Source: Flexibacter sp. CG_4_10_14_3_um_filter_32_15 (GTDB taxonomy: Bacteria > Bacteroidota > Bacteroidia > Cytophagales > Bernardetiaceae). From it: a DNA stretch of 41,890 nt. Where the stretch lies: NCBI GenBank assembly GCA_002784125.1, contig PFKD01000287.1, positions 1 through 41,890 of the forward strand. The letters are read 5' to 3'. This document shows, in pieces, positions 10,861 to 19,136 of the stretch (position 1 is its first letter; every line of letters begins with the position of its first letter). The notes under the pieces were generated by a model. That model saw nothing but the letters and a program-made list of their open reading frames with translations, did not search any database and was not told the origin of the DNA. Both the position numbers and the translations under genes were made by a program.

Positions 10861-10938
10861 GTCGTCAGTGGGGACACCGACAACGGCTTAAAATTTCATA
10901 AAAAAATACTTACCGTTGTTGGTGTCTTTACCAACGAC
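10861..10938. repeat. Imperfect inverted repeat, family B, copy 1
   Basis: GTCGTCAGTGGGGACACCGACAACGG (10861-10886) and CCGTTGTTGGTGTCTTTACCAACGAC (10913-10938); left arm recurs at 13670. Confidence 0.7.
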
Positions 10939-10966
10939 AAAAACAATACTAAAACAGCATGTAAAA

Positions 10967-11965
10967 ATGGACAATAAAAATAAAAATACAGAAGAAAGAC
11001 AGCTTGATGAGCTTGAAAAATTCTTACTTACTCATCGTAGCAAACTTCAAAAAGAAGAAAAAAAATCAATCAATCAGCAGTTTGATGCTTCTTTTTCTAT
11101 GGAAAAAAACTTTTTAGCTATTCAAGCCAAAATGAAAAACGAACAAGCAAGTCGTTTAGAGCCTAGAAATATCATAGAAGAAAGAGCAAAAAAACTGATA
11201 GAAATTGAATCAGAAGAGTCAGAAAAAGAAGAAACCAAAAACTGGGTCAAACCTGCTCCTATTTCGTCTGAAACAGAAAAGACTGCCAAAAGTATCAAAA
11301 TAGGTTACGCAGAAGTAAAAAGAGATGTAACAAATTGGGTCAAACCTGCTCCAATAACTTCTCAATATTCTTCTCATGCTACCTCTTTAGAAACAAGAAA
11401 TCAAAAGAATATGCCAACAACAAAAACAGTTTCTCTTCGAAAATTTTGGACAGTTGCAGCTTCTCTGACGGCACTTTTGATTACTACTTTTATGTATCAA
11501 GCTGACACTATAAGTATGCTGACAGCAGAAAATGAAGAACTGATTTCTATGTACGAAGAAAATGGAATGAGAGGTTTTGATGAAAACTTTGAAGGAAATA
11601 ATAGACAAAATTATGCTCAAAATGCGTCTTTACCTGCCGAGCTTTTAGAAGCTGAAAATTATTATACTTCTATTATCGCAAAAGACAAAAAAGAACTCAA
11701 AAAAAAAGATACTCAAAACTGGATAACTCCAGAAACTATCCAAACTTTAGATGAGCTGGATGAAGTCTATAAAGTAATGAAAGCAGACCTTTTGGAAGAG
11801 CAAAATCCAAAAAAACTTGTCGATGAAATGCTTAATAATCTAAAACTACGTAAGCAGATTTTAGATGAAAGTATTCAAATCTTAGAAAAATCAAACACAG
11901 AAAAATCAAACTCATCTGATTCAAAATCCAACACAACTAATAATTCAAATGAAAAATCTATATAA
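10967..11965 (+). CDS. Single-pass membrane protein, possible sigma-factor partner/anti-sigma
   Basis: Follows the ECF sigma gene; one TM (LRKFWTVAASLTALLITTFMY); internal repeats NWVKPAPI(S/T)S. Start refined to MDNKNKN. Confidence 0.7.
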   Translation: MDNKNKNTEERQLDELEKFLLTHRSKLQKEEKKSINQQFDASFSMEKNFLAIQAKMKNEQASRLEPRNIIEERAKKLIEIESEESEKEETKNWVKPAPISSETEKTAKSIKIGYAEVKRDVTNWVKPAPITSQYSSHATSLETRNQKNMPTTKTVSLRKFWTVAASLTALLITTFMYQADTISMLTAENEELISMYEENGMRGFDENFEGNNRQNYAQNASLPAELLEAENYYTSIIAKDKKELKKKDTQNWITPETIQTLDELDEVYKVMKADLLEEQNPKKLVDEMLNNLKLRKQILDESIQILEKSNTEKSNSSDSKSNTTNNSNEKSI

Positions 11966-13073
11966 TACTTCTCTCGCCATTTTCTTTTCTATTTTACTGG
12001 TTTGTCTAGGAGTTTTGATTCCCATTTCAAATGCAAAAGCTGAAAAGTATAATTCTGTCAAAAATCCTACTTACGAACCAAAATCAGAAAAGCAAAAAGT
12101 AGTAAAAGCGACCTTTAAAGTCAATTCGACAGACTTACTTAGTATTTCTAATAAATATGGAAATGTCAATTTTACCAATCATGATAAAAGTGAAGTTACT
12201 ATTCAAGTTACGATTTTAGCTTGGGCAAGAAGTGATAAAGACGCACAAAATATTTTGGATAGAATTGAAATAGACCAAGATAATGACTCTAAAAGTATTC
12301 ATTTCGTAACTGAAATTGAAGAATCAAGAGGAGGATATAACTCTTCAAATAGAGAAGGTTTTGAGATAAACTATGAAGTCAAGATTCCAAAAAACCTGAA
12401 TATAGATGTAAAGAACAAATTTGGTTCTGTAACAATCGGCGACCTCAATGGAAAATTAAATCTTGAACTAAAACATGGTAATTTTAATGCTCATAACTTG
12501 ACAGGAATGCGTCATGCAATTAGTGTGAGTTTTGGAAATCTTTCTATCAATGAAGTAGCTTCGGCAGATATAGAAGTGGCTCATGGAAGTATCAATATTG
12601 ATAAAAGTAGTACGGATTTGAAGATTGAAAGTAAGCATTCTAATGTCAGAATTGATGAAGCAAATGTATTACAGATAGAAGTCAAACACGGAAATATGAG
12701 AATAGGAACAGTTTCTAAAATTATAGGAGAAAATAAATTTGGAAGAATAGAAATCAGAAAAGTACTAAAATCTGCTATTCTACAACTTGCACATGGAAAC
12801 TGTGAAATTGAACAAATAGCAAAAGGATTTGATAAAATAGAAGTAGAGAATGCTCATGGATCGATAGAATTACGTTTTGATTCAGATGCCAAATTTCAAT
12901 TTGAAGCAAGAACAGAACACGGAAGTATCAGAAATTCAATGCCCAATACAACTATCCAAAGGCAACAAGATGATGACTATGACAAAATAGTAGAAGGCAA
13001 AACAAACGGAGGTGGAAGTGGAAAAGTACGTATAAATAACCGACATGGAAGCATTCGTTTAGAAGAGCGTTAG
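11949..13073 (+). CDS. Secreted DUF4097-like beta-solenoid protein
   Basis: Signal peptide, then about 20-aa repeats built on (K/A/E/R)HG(S/N)hxh; overlaps the preceding CDS by 17 nt. Confidence 0.75.
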   Translation: MKNLYNTSLAIFFSILLVCLGVLIPISNAKAEKYNSVKNPTYEPKSEKQKVVKATFKVNSTDLLSISNKYGNVNFTNHDKSEVTIQVTILAWARSDKDAQNILDRIEIDQDNDSKSIHFVTEIEESRGGYNSSNREGFEINYEVKIPKNLNIDVKNKFGSVTIGDLNGKLNLELKHGNFNAHNLTGMRHAISVSFGNLSINEVASADIEVAHGSINIDKSSTDLKIESKHSNVRIDEANVLQIEVKHGNMRIGTVSKIIGENKFGRIEIRKVLKSAILQLAHGNCEIEQIAKGFDKIEVENAHGSIELRFDSDAKFQFEARTEHGSIRNSMPNTTIQRQQDDDYDKIVEGKTNGGGSGKVRINNRHGSIRLEER

Positions 13074-13136
13074 TTTGAAGTAAGAAAAGAATAGTGAAAT
13101 AATTTTATTTTCTCTACTTTCTCTTCATAGAGATTG

Positions 13137-13169
13137 AAAATCGTTAGACACTTTGTGTTTAACGATTTT
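13137..13169 (+). terminator. Intrinsic terminator downstream of the DUF4097-like gene
   Basis: AAAATCGTTA-GACACTTTGTGTT-TAACGATTTT hairpin followed by a T-run. Confidence 0.75.
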
Positions 13170-13347
13170 TTTTGTTCGAATTATTCCATTCTCTATTTTA
13201 TTCTGACAAATTCAAAATATGAAATATTAATCAAATCAAAATCAGTTCTAGTTTTTTTGCTTTCTTATAATTTATTATCTTTAGAAGTCCTTGCTTTTCT
13301 GCGTTTTACATAAACAAAATATTCTATCTTATCTTAATTCTTATTAA

Positions 13348-13659
13348 ATGCTTCTTTCTATTCCTTCTATTCTAACAGATGTAGTTGTTATTTTGGCACT
13401 TGCTATTCCTGTTATTTTAGTTTTGTATAAAATGCGCTTGCCTAGTATTGTCGGTTTTTTGGTAACAGGTGTCATTGCAGGGCCTTATGTTTTAAAACTC
13501 GTTACGAGCCAAGAACACATTGATATTTTGGCAGAAATTGGAGTTATTTTGCTCCTTTTTACTATTGGAATGGAATTTTCGCTTCCCAATCTTTTACGTA
13601 TTAAAAAAGCTGTTTTTTTAGCAGGTTCGCTAAAAACGCTTAAAGAATATGGAAAGTAG
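13348..13659 (+). pseudogene. N-terminal fragment of a CPA2/KefB-like cation:proton antiporter
   Basis: LPSIVGFLVTGVIAGPYVLKLV...IDILAEIGVILLLFTIGMEFSLPNLLRIKKAVFLAGS matches the N-terminus of the family; ends after about 103 aa and is followed by repeat sequence. Confidence 0.75.
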
Positions 13660-13669
13660 ATAGTTTTAT

Positions 13670-13696
13670 GTCGTCGGTGGGGACACCGACAACGGC
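13670..13696. repeat. Family B repeat, copy 2 (half-element)
   Basis: GTCGTCGGTGGGGACACCGACAACGGC, one mismatch from 10861-10887. Confidence 0.75.
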
Positions 13697-13775
13697 AAGA
13701 GAAAGTATTTATCTGTATTTTCAAATCCTATTAATCCTAAAAATCATTTACCAATAAGCCCTAGTATTTCTCATT

Positions 13776-14411
13776 ATGAAAAAACAAATCACTAAAAAAA
13801 ACAAAATCCTTCAATTGGGAATAACTGGAGGCATAGGAGCAGGAAAAAGCACCGTTTGTAAAATCTTCGAAACGCTAGGCATAGCCGTTTACGATGCTGA
13901 TACTCGTGCAAAACTCGTCATGACAACGGATAAAATATTAAAACAAGAACTCAAAAAAGCCTTTGGAGAAGAGGTTTATTTAAGCGAAAATGAGATTAAT
14001 AGAGATTTTTTAGTAAAGACTGTTTTTTCAAATCAAGATAATAACGAAAAAGTAAAACTACTCAATTCTATTGTCCATCCAGCCGTAGGAAGAGATTATC
14101 AAAATTGGTACAATGAAAATGCAGCCAAAAGTCCGTATCTTTTGAAAGAAGCTGCCTTGATGTTTGAGTCGGATTCGTACAAAGTTTTAGATGCCATTAT
14201 TGTTGTTCATGCACCATTGGAGGAGCGCATAAAACGAGTTTTGCAGAGAGATTCCCACCGAACCGAAGAACAAATAAAAGCCATTATTTCCAAACAACTT
14301 CCCGAAAGTGAAAAACTAAAACGTGCCGATTTTGTGATTTATAATGATGCTTCTCATTCGTTGATTAAGCAGGTTTTGGAATTGCATGAGGGGGTTGTGG
14401 AAAGAATGTAA
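13776..14411 (+). CDS. coaE: Dephospho-CoA kinase
   Basis: LGITGGIGAGKSTVCKIFETLGIAVYDADTRAK P-loop and CoaE signature; ~200 aa. Confidence 0.94.
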   Translation: MKKQITKKNKILQLGITGGIGAGKSTVCKIFETLGIAVYDADTRAKLVMTTDKILKQELKKAFGEEVYLSENEINRDFLVKTVFSNQDNNEKVKLLNSIVHPAVGRDYQNWYNENAAKSPYLLKEAALMFESDSYKVLDAIIVVHAPLEERIKRVLQRDSHRTEEQIKAIISKQLPESEKLKRADFVIYNDASHSLIKQVLELHEGVVERM

Positions 14412-14420
14412 TTTTTTAGT

Positions 14421-15159
14421 TAATTTATTTTTCGTAATTCAACTTTTGGAGAACGCAAAATAATAGTATTTCCTTCTTTATAAATGATAAACTCCCTTAA
14501 ATCTTTACTGAGAAATTTAGAAAAATTTATTTGATTTGTTTTTTCGTAATGAAAAACTGTACGAATACTATTTGGTTATCTGACAATTTTTGTGATAATT
14601 TTATTTTTGGTAACACCTAATTTTAACTTGGTCTGTACCGAAGGTCTGACCAAGTTAAAATAAGCGCTGAAACAAGTAAAAATGCTTATTTTGTTCAAGT
14701 CAGACCTTCGGTACAGACTTGAACAAAATAGAAAATACATTTTAAAAATACCTACTAGTGATTTTCCACAAAAATTGTCAGATAACCTACTATTTTTATT
14801 TTCTGAATAGGTATATTTTTTTGATGTTCCTTCTAAAAAAATAGTAATTGTAATTTCCTTATCATCTATATTTCCTTTGTATTTCCCTAGTAGTTCTTCA
14901 AATAGAATTTCTTGGATTTTGGAAGATGGAGTTATAGTTTCTGAAGTTGCTGTTTCATTTTGTGAATTAGGTTGTGAAGTTGATTTTGTATTGAAATTAA
15001 AAGCATAAACCACTCCTATTATCAATAGAATATTCCTAAAACTCCTAGTATTGGATATAGATAATTTTTTTTAGTAGCTTCTTCTTTATGAGTGGTTTCT
15101 ATCTTATTTTCTACTTTTTCGGAAGTAGCTTGGCTTGTTTCACTTGGTCTATCAAACAT
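14421..15159 (-). pseudogene. Disrupted paralogue of the MFDR-type membrane protein at 17870-18343
   Basis: Starts MFDRPSETSQ (cf. MFDRTSESPQ); frameshift near 15012-15025 (frame 1 stops at 15022-15024, continues as track ORF 14576-15025); interrupted by a MITE. The remnant beyond it reads SIRTVFHYEKTNQINFSKFLSKDLREFIIYKEGNTIILRSPKVELRKIN*, similar to the intact paralogue's C-terminus. Confidence 0.88.
14574..14787. mobile_element. 214-bp MITE with 21-bp perfect TIRs and 8-bp target duplication
   Basis: GGTTATCTGACAATTTTTGTG (14574-14594) and CACAAAAATTGTCAGATAACC (14767-14787) are exact reverse complements; direct repeat TACTATTT at 14566-14573 and 14788-14795; contains family A repeat 14625-14724. 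Confidence 0.92.
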
Positions 15160-15206
15160 ATTGCTGTCTTTAAAGTTTTATTTTTGAACGAAAGTGAGAA
15201 AAATAT

Positions 15207-15923
15207 CTATTTTTTCTTTTTTCTTGTAAACCAATCTTTTATTTTTTCTCTCCAATTTTTTTCACATTTTTGGGCAACTCGTTTTGAATTTTCTTCTGTG
15301 TTTGATATATACTTCTTTTCATCTTTAATATAAAAAAATAATTCTTCTTTTTCATCTATTTTTATTTTATCAAAAAAAGCATTAATATCTAAATTTTTTT
15401 CTAATTTAAGAAAGTAGCTATAAGTAGAATCACTCAATAATTTACACATTCTAGATACTTCTATTTCTTTCTTTTGCTCTTTATAGGAAATCACTAGATG
15501 GTATTTTATATCTTCAACTAATGTAGTATCTTTTATTAATTTTTCTGAATGAAGGACTATATTAATATCTATCTTTAATGTATTTTTATTTTTGCAGCAT
15601 TTAACTATATCATCATTATTGTCAGATAAAGGATAAAGAATAATTTTGTTCTTTCCTATAAGTCTATTTTCAGGGTTTTGCTCACTAGTTACAATACTTG
15701 TTGTATCGTCTTGTATAGGGTTTTCGTCTGTTTCACTTTTACCTTCTGGAGAAATAGTAGTTGCTTGTTTAGGTTCTACTATATCTTCCGAAGAAGATGC
15801 TATTACATCTTCTTCGGAAGATATAGTTATCTTTCTTATAGCATCTCGTATGTCTACTAGAGTTTCCTTAGTACAACTACAAGTAAAAAATATCAATAAG
15901 ATAAACAGAGTATTTTTTTTCAT
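15207..15923 (-). CDS. Putative lipoprotein, unknown function
   Basis: 238 aa; lipobox-like MKKNTLFILLIFFTCSCTKE; same strand as the upstream cluster genes. Confidence 0.7.
   Translation of the reverse strand: MKKNTLFILLIFFTCSCTKETLVDIRDAIRKITISSEEDVIASSSEDIVEPKQATTISPEGKSETDENPIQDDTTSIVTSEQNPENRLIGKNKIILYPLSDNNDDIVKCCKNKNTLKIDINIVLHSEKLIKDTTLVEDIKYHLVISYKEQKKEIEVSRMCKLLSDSTYSYFLKLEKNLDINAFFDKIKIDEKEELFFYIKDEKKYISNTEENSKRVAQKCEKNWREKIKDWFTRKKKK
15778..15827. repeat. 22-bp perfect inverted repeat with 6-nt loop inside a CDS
   Basis: ACTATATCTTCCGAAGAAGATG-CTATTA-CATCTTCTTCGGAAGATATAGT. Confidence 0.85.
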
Positions 15924-15937
15924 TTTAGCTTTTAGCT

Positions 15938-17050
15938 TTAAGATTCTTTAATAGCTTTTACTAAATCGACAAGCTTATCCAGGAGAAAACTTGGATTTTC
16001 CTTCTCATCTTTTTGAATAATAGATTGTAATTTGGTACTTACTGTATTTTGACCTTGTTGCAAAATAAAATTTCGTTCAATACTTACTAATCCCTTTACT
16101 AATTCAGTAATGTCAATTTCTTTTAGTTCTTCCTCCATTAGAGAATAGAAAACTAACTTTTGCTCTATATTATTTAACTCATTCTGAATATATTTTACCG
16201 TTAATATGTTGTGTCTATATTGGTTAATAAAGGTTCGTATGATTAATGAGGTAGCGACAATTAGAGCTGTTTTTGGGAAAATTAGCCTTATTATTGTTAT
16301 TGTAGTATTGTCTGTTGCTGTTATACTTGTTTCGTTATAAAGCAGAACACAAAATACTGCAAATCCTACTGTAAATGAAAGATAGGCTGCTAGTTGGGCG
16401 TTATGTGCATCTTTTAGAAGTTGTTTTACCTCATCATAAAATCTAGACCTTACTGATTCTGTATAATAATGTACGACCTTTTTGCAATCACTAGAAGTTA
16501 CAAATTCATCTATCTCAAGATGATTCTCATTCAATTTTCCAAATATAGGTTTCCAACTTTGAGATTTTCCAGAAACAAAATAAGACAAGAAAATACCTAA
16601 ATACAACAATGCGCCACTAGCTAAAAGTGCATATACTACTATTTCAGTATTTATGACAGATGTACCTCCTTTTGGGTTTTTATAAAGATATGGATCAAGA
16701 ACAAAAAGCCAAGTGATTATAAGAGCAAAAAATATTAATAAAATAGGTAAAAAATATTTTAAAATAGATTGAAAATAGATTGAAAATAGATTGAAAAATT
16801 TGGGAGTATACTTAAATATATCTATTTGTATTCTGTTTGTGGCTGTATTTCCTTCATTTATAATTGTATTTCTTTTGTTTATAAATACATTGAAGAAAAA
16901 TAGTGCTAAAATAAAAAAACATAGAGAAGTCCATTTTAAAAATGAATATTCTGAAATAGTAAAAGAATACATAAATCCGATAAGACTTACTACTAAAAAG
17001 CCTATTCCTAAATATAAATATAAAACTGAATTTGAAGTGTTAGTATTCAT
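15938..17050 (-). CDS. Multi-pass membrane protein, unknown function
   Basis: Several hydrophobic segments (YLYLGIGFLVVSLIGFMY, FLPILLIFFALIITWLFV, YALLASGALLYLGIFLSYF, AAYLSFTVGFAVFCVLLY, FPKTALIVATSLII). Start set at MNTNTSN, just after the upstream stop. Confidence 0.75.
   Translation of the reverse strand: MNTNTSNSVLYLYLGIGFLVVSLIGFMYSFTISEYSFLKWTSLCFFILALFFFNVFINKRNTIINEGNTATNRIQIDIFKYTPKFFNLFSIYFQSILKYFLPILLIFFALIITWLFVLDPYLYKNPKGGTSVINTEIVVYALLASGALLYLGIFLSYFVSGKSQSWKPIFGKLNENHLEIDEFVTSSDCKKVVHYYTESVRSRFYDEVKQLLKDAHNAQLAAYLSFTVGFAVFCVLLYNETSITATDNTTITIIRLIFPKTALIVATSLIIRTFINQYRHNILTVKYIQNELNNIEQKLVFYSLMEEELKEIDITELVKGLVSIERNFILQQGQNTVSTKLQSIIQKDEKENPSFLLDKLVDLVKAIKES
16764..16796. repeat. 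Three tandem 11-bp units ATAGATTGAAA inside a CDS
   Basis: Direct reading; unit length not divisible by 3. Confidence 0.85.
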
Positions 17051-17054
17051 AATT

Positions 17055-17867
17055 TTAATTATCAATGTTTTTAATTTCTAAACCTGCTTTATTAGCTTTG
17101 TATGCAGCTCCTGTGTGTCCCAATTCGTTGGCTTGGATGTAAAGTTTTTGGGCTTCTTGAAGGAGTTTTTTCTTTTCTTCTTTTTTTTCTGTTTTGTTTT
17201 TGGTAAAAACGCCTGTTGTTTTGATACCCATTGCCTTATTGTATTTGTCTTCTGCTTGTTTGAATATTTTCTCGGCTTGAAGACTTTGTTCGCTTTTTTC
17301 GGCTTTTAGTTTGTTTTGTTCGGCTATTTCTAAAGCTTCTTGTTTTTGTTTTTCTATTTCAGAAATAGTTTGTTCTTTTTCCTCTATTGTCTTGGTAGCC
17401 ACTCGGTACTTTCCTGTCAGAATTTCGTTTTCTTTGTTAGCTTTCTCTAGTTTGGTATAAAGCACGCTCATTTCTCTTTTTTTACTTTCTAGAGCTGCTT
17501 TCATAGAATTTAGGTAAGAAATAAGTGCATCAACTCCTTTTACACCTGCTAAACTTTCTATTTTTTGATTGATTTGATCTATTTGATTTTCTGCTAATTT
17601 TCTGCGTGAATCAACTTGTTCTAGATACTCTGTTATTTTCTCAGTATCAAAACCTGTCAAATCATCGATAGTACTAAGTGAATCCGAATCATTCAACGAT
17701 TTCATCACACTAGAAATTTGAAGAGCTTGACTACTAAGCTCATCCATTACTAGGCGAACCTGTGCTAATTCGTCTTGACACGGCTTGCAGCTATCTTCAC
17801 TTGAACAAGAAGTGAAGATAACAACTACGAAAAGCAACAAAAAAACTTTAAATTTTATAATTAACAT
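17055..17867 (-). CDS. Coiled-coil lipoprotein
   Basis: MLIIKFKVFLLLFVVVIFTSCSSED lipobox, then extended heptad-rich region; start 17867 lies 2 nt after the upstream stop. Confidence 0.75.
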   Translation of the reverse strand: MLIIKFKVFLLLFVVVIFTSCSSEDSCKPCQDELAQVRLVMDELSSQALQISSVMKSLNDSDSLSTIDDLTGFDTEKITEYLEQVDSRRKLAENQIDQINQKIESLAGVKGVDALISYLNSMKAALESKKREMSVLYTKLEKANKENEILTGKYRVATKTIEEKEQTISEIEKQKQEALEIAEQNKLKAEKSEQSLQAEKIFKQAEDKYNKAMGIKTTGVFTKNKTEKKEEKKKLLQEAQKLYIQANELGHTGAAYKANKAGLEIKNIDN

Positions 17868-17869
17868 AG

Positions 17870-18343
17870 TTAGTTTTCTTTTTTTACTGTCCAAAAATCA
17901 TTTTTTATAAAAATAGTATTATCTTTTTTATCTAGCAAAACATTTCCTATTATTTCTTTATTAAAATTAATAGAATTAGAAGAAGGTATGTAAGTTCCTG
18001 TTCCAACGTCCAAAGGTTTTTGAGTAGTAGAAAAATTATACTCAAAACTATAAGTGATACTATCTTGTGTAGTAAGAGAAGTAATATTTATGTTTAGTAC
18101 TTTTCCACCTCCTGTATATTTTCCTTTTATATCTACAAATGGATTACTTGCAGAATTTTCTATATTATTTTTAGGAGAGTTAAAAACAAATAAAGCCAAA
18201 ACCACAATAAGGACTACAATACCACTACCGATACCTATAAATAGAAATGTTTTGTTGTTCTTAGGTGAACTGCTAGGTAAATCCTTTGCTTCATTTTTGG
18301 GAGAATTTGGTATTTGTGGACTTTCGCTTGTTCTATCAAACAT
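17870..18343 (-). CDS. Small membrane-anchored protein (MFDR type)
   Basis: 157 aa; N-terminal MFDRTSESPQ, TM TFLFIGIGSGIVVLIVVLALFVF; paralogue of pseudogene 14421-15159. Confidence 0.75.
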   Translation of the reverse strand: MFDRTSESPQIPNSPKNEAKDLPSSSPKNNKTFLFIGIGSGIVVLIVVLALFVFNSPKNNIENSASNPFVDIKGKYTGGGKVLNINITSLTTQDSITYSFEYNFSTTQKPLDVGTGTYIPSSNSINFNKEIIGNVLLDKKDNTIFIKNDFWTVKKEN

Positions 18344-18373
18344 AATTTTAGTATAAAAAGAAAGTAAAAAGAT

Positions 18374-19111
18374 TTATTGAAATTTTATTTTTGCTTTTTG
18401 TTTGACTTCCCAAACTTCTCCATTTTTGATTAAGAAACCTTTTTGTATGGTCTTTACATGAGTGGAAGAAAGAGAAGATAAACCGATTACCTCAAAGGCA
18501 AAATCAAAATCAGATAGCGAACGATAAAATGAAGTGAAAAAATTACTTGTTATGTCTCGATATGTACTAAAAATAGCTTCTGTTGCAGAAATAAGTTGAA
18601 TAACGAATAGGGTATTACTCATCGCTCTTTCTCTTCCTGTTTTTAAAAAGCTTTTTACTTTCGTATTTTCTTTTGTAATTACTTCTACATCTTTTATAGA
18701 AAGGTAACTTTTTGGATAATTTGATTCAGCTTCTATATATTTTTCTTCTAAATAGTCATTTTGATATTGGTCTGTTTTTGGTAATTCTATTTCTTCTGTA
18801 TCAATTTCTATTTCTTTCTGAATTACGATATTATCCGTTTTGACTTCTGTTTTAATTTGTTTTTCAATGATTACAGGTTTTTCCTTAGTTGCTATCATGA
18901 TTTTCATTCCTGTAATTTGAAACATTAAATCCAAAATTTTGGGTTCTTGTTTAGTCGATTTATCAAGTGTTTGATAAAATTTGTTTGCTTCTTTTATTTT
19001 TGTTTCGATGTCATATTTTTGTCCATTAATAAGATTGAGTTGATACAACGCCTTTCCTAAGTTTTGCAGACGAACTCCTTCTTTGAACTTTTGTATCTCT
19101 TCTTCTGTCAT
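18374..19111 (-). CDS. Soluble protein: helical module plus shared C-terminal domain
   Basis: 245 aa; no TM; C-terminal ~110 aa aligns with the C-termini of the next three proteins (SNTLFVIQL..., KTIQKGFLIKNGEVWEVKQKAKIKFQ). Confidence 0.8.
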   Translation of the reverse strand: MTEEEIQKFKEGVRLQNLGKALYQLNLINGQKYDIETKIKEANKFYQTLDKSTKQEPKILDLMFQITGMKIMIATKEKPVIIEKQIKTEVKTDNIVIQKEIEIDTEEIELPKTDQYQNDYLEEKYIEAESNYPKSYLSIKDVEVITKENTKVKSFLKTGRERAMSNTLFVIQLISATEAIFSTYRDITSNFFTSFYRSLSDFDFAFEVIGLSSLSSTHVKTIQKGFLIKNGEVWEVKQKAKIKFQ

Positions 19112-19136
19112 AATTTTTTAGTTTTTTAGTCAAAAA

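Noticed and set aside
10967-11965. Firm anti-sigma factor annotation
   Set aside because: Position and single TM are suggestive, but no zinc-finger anti-sigma (HxxxCxxC) or other diagnostic motif is present.
15646-15951. + strand ORF reading ISSEEDAITSSSEDIV, resembling the minus-strand product
   Set aside because: The similarity comes from the 22-bp palindrome, which reads alike on both strands; not a separate gene.
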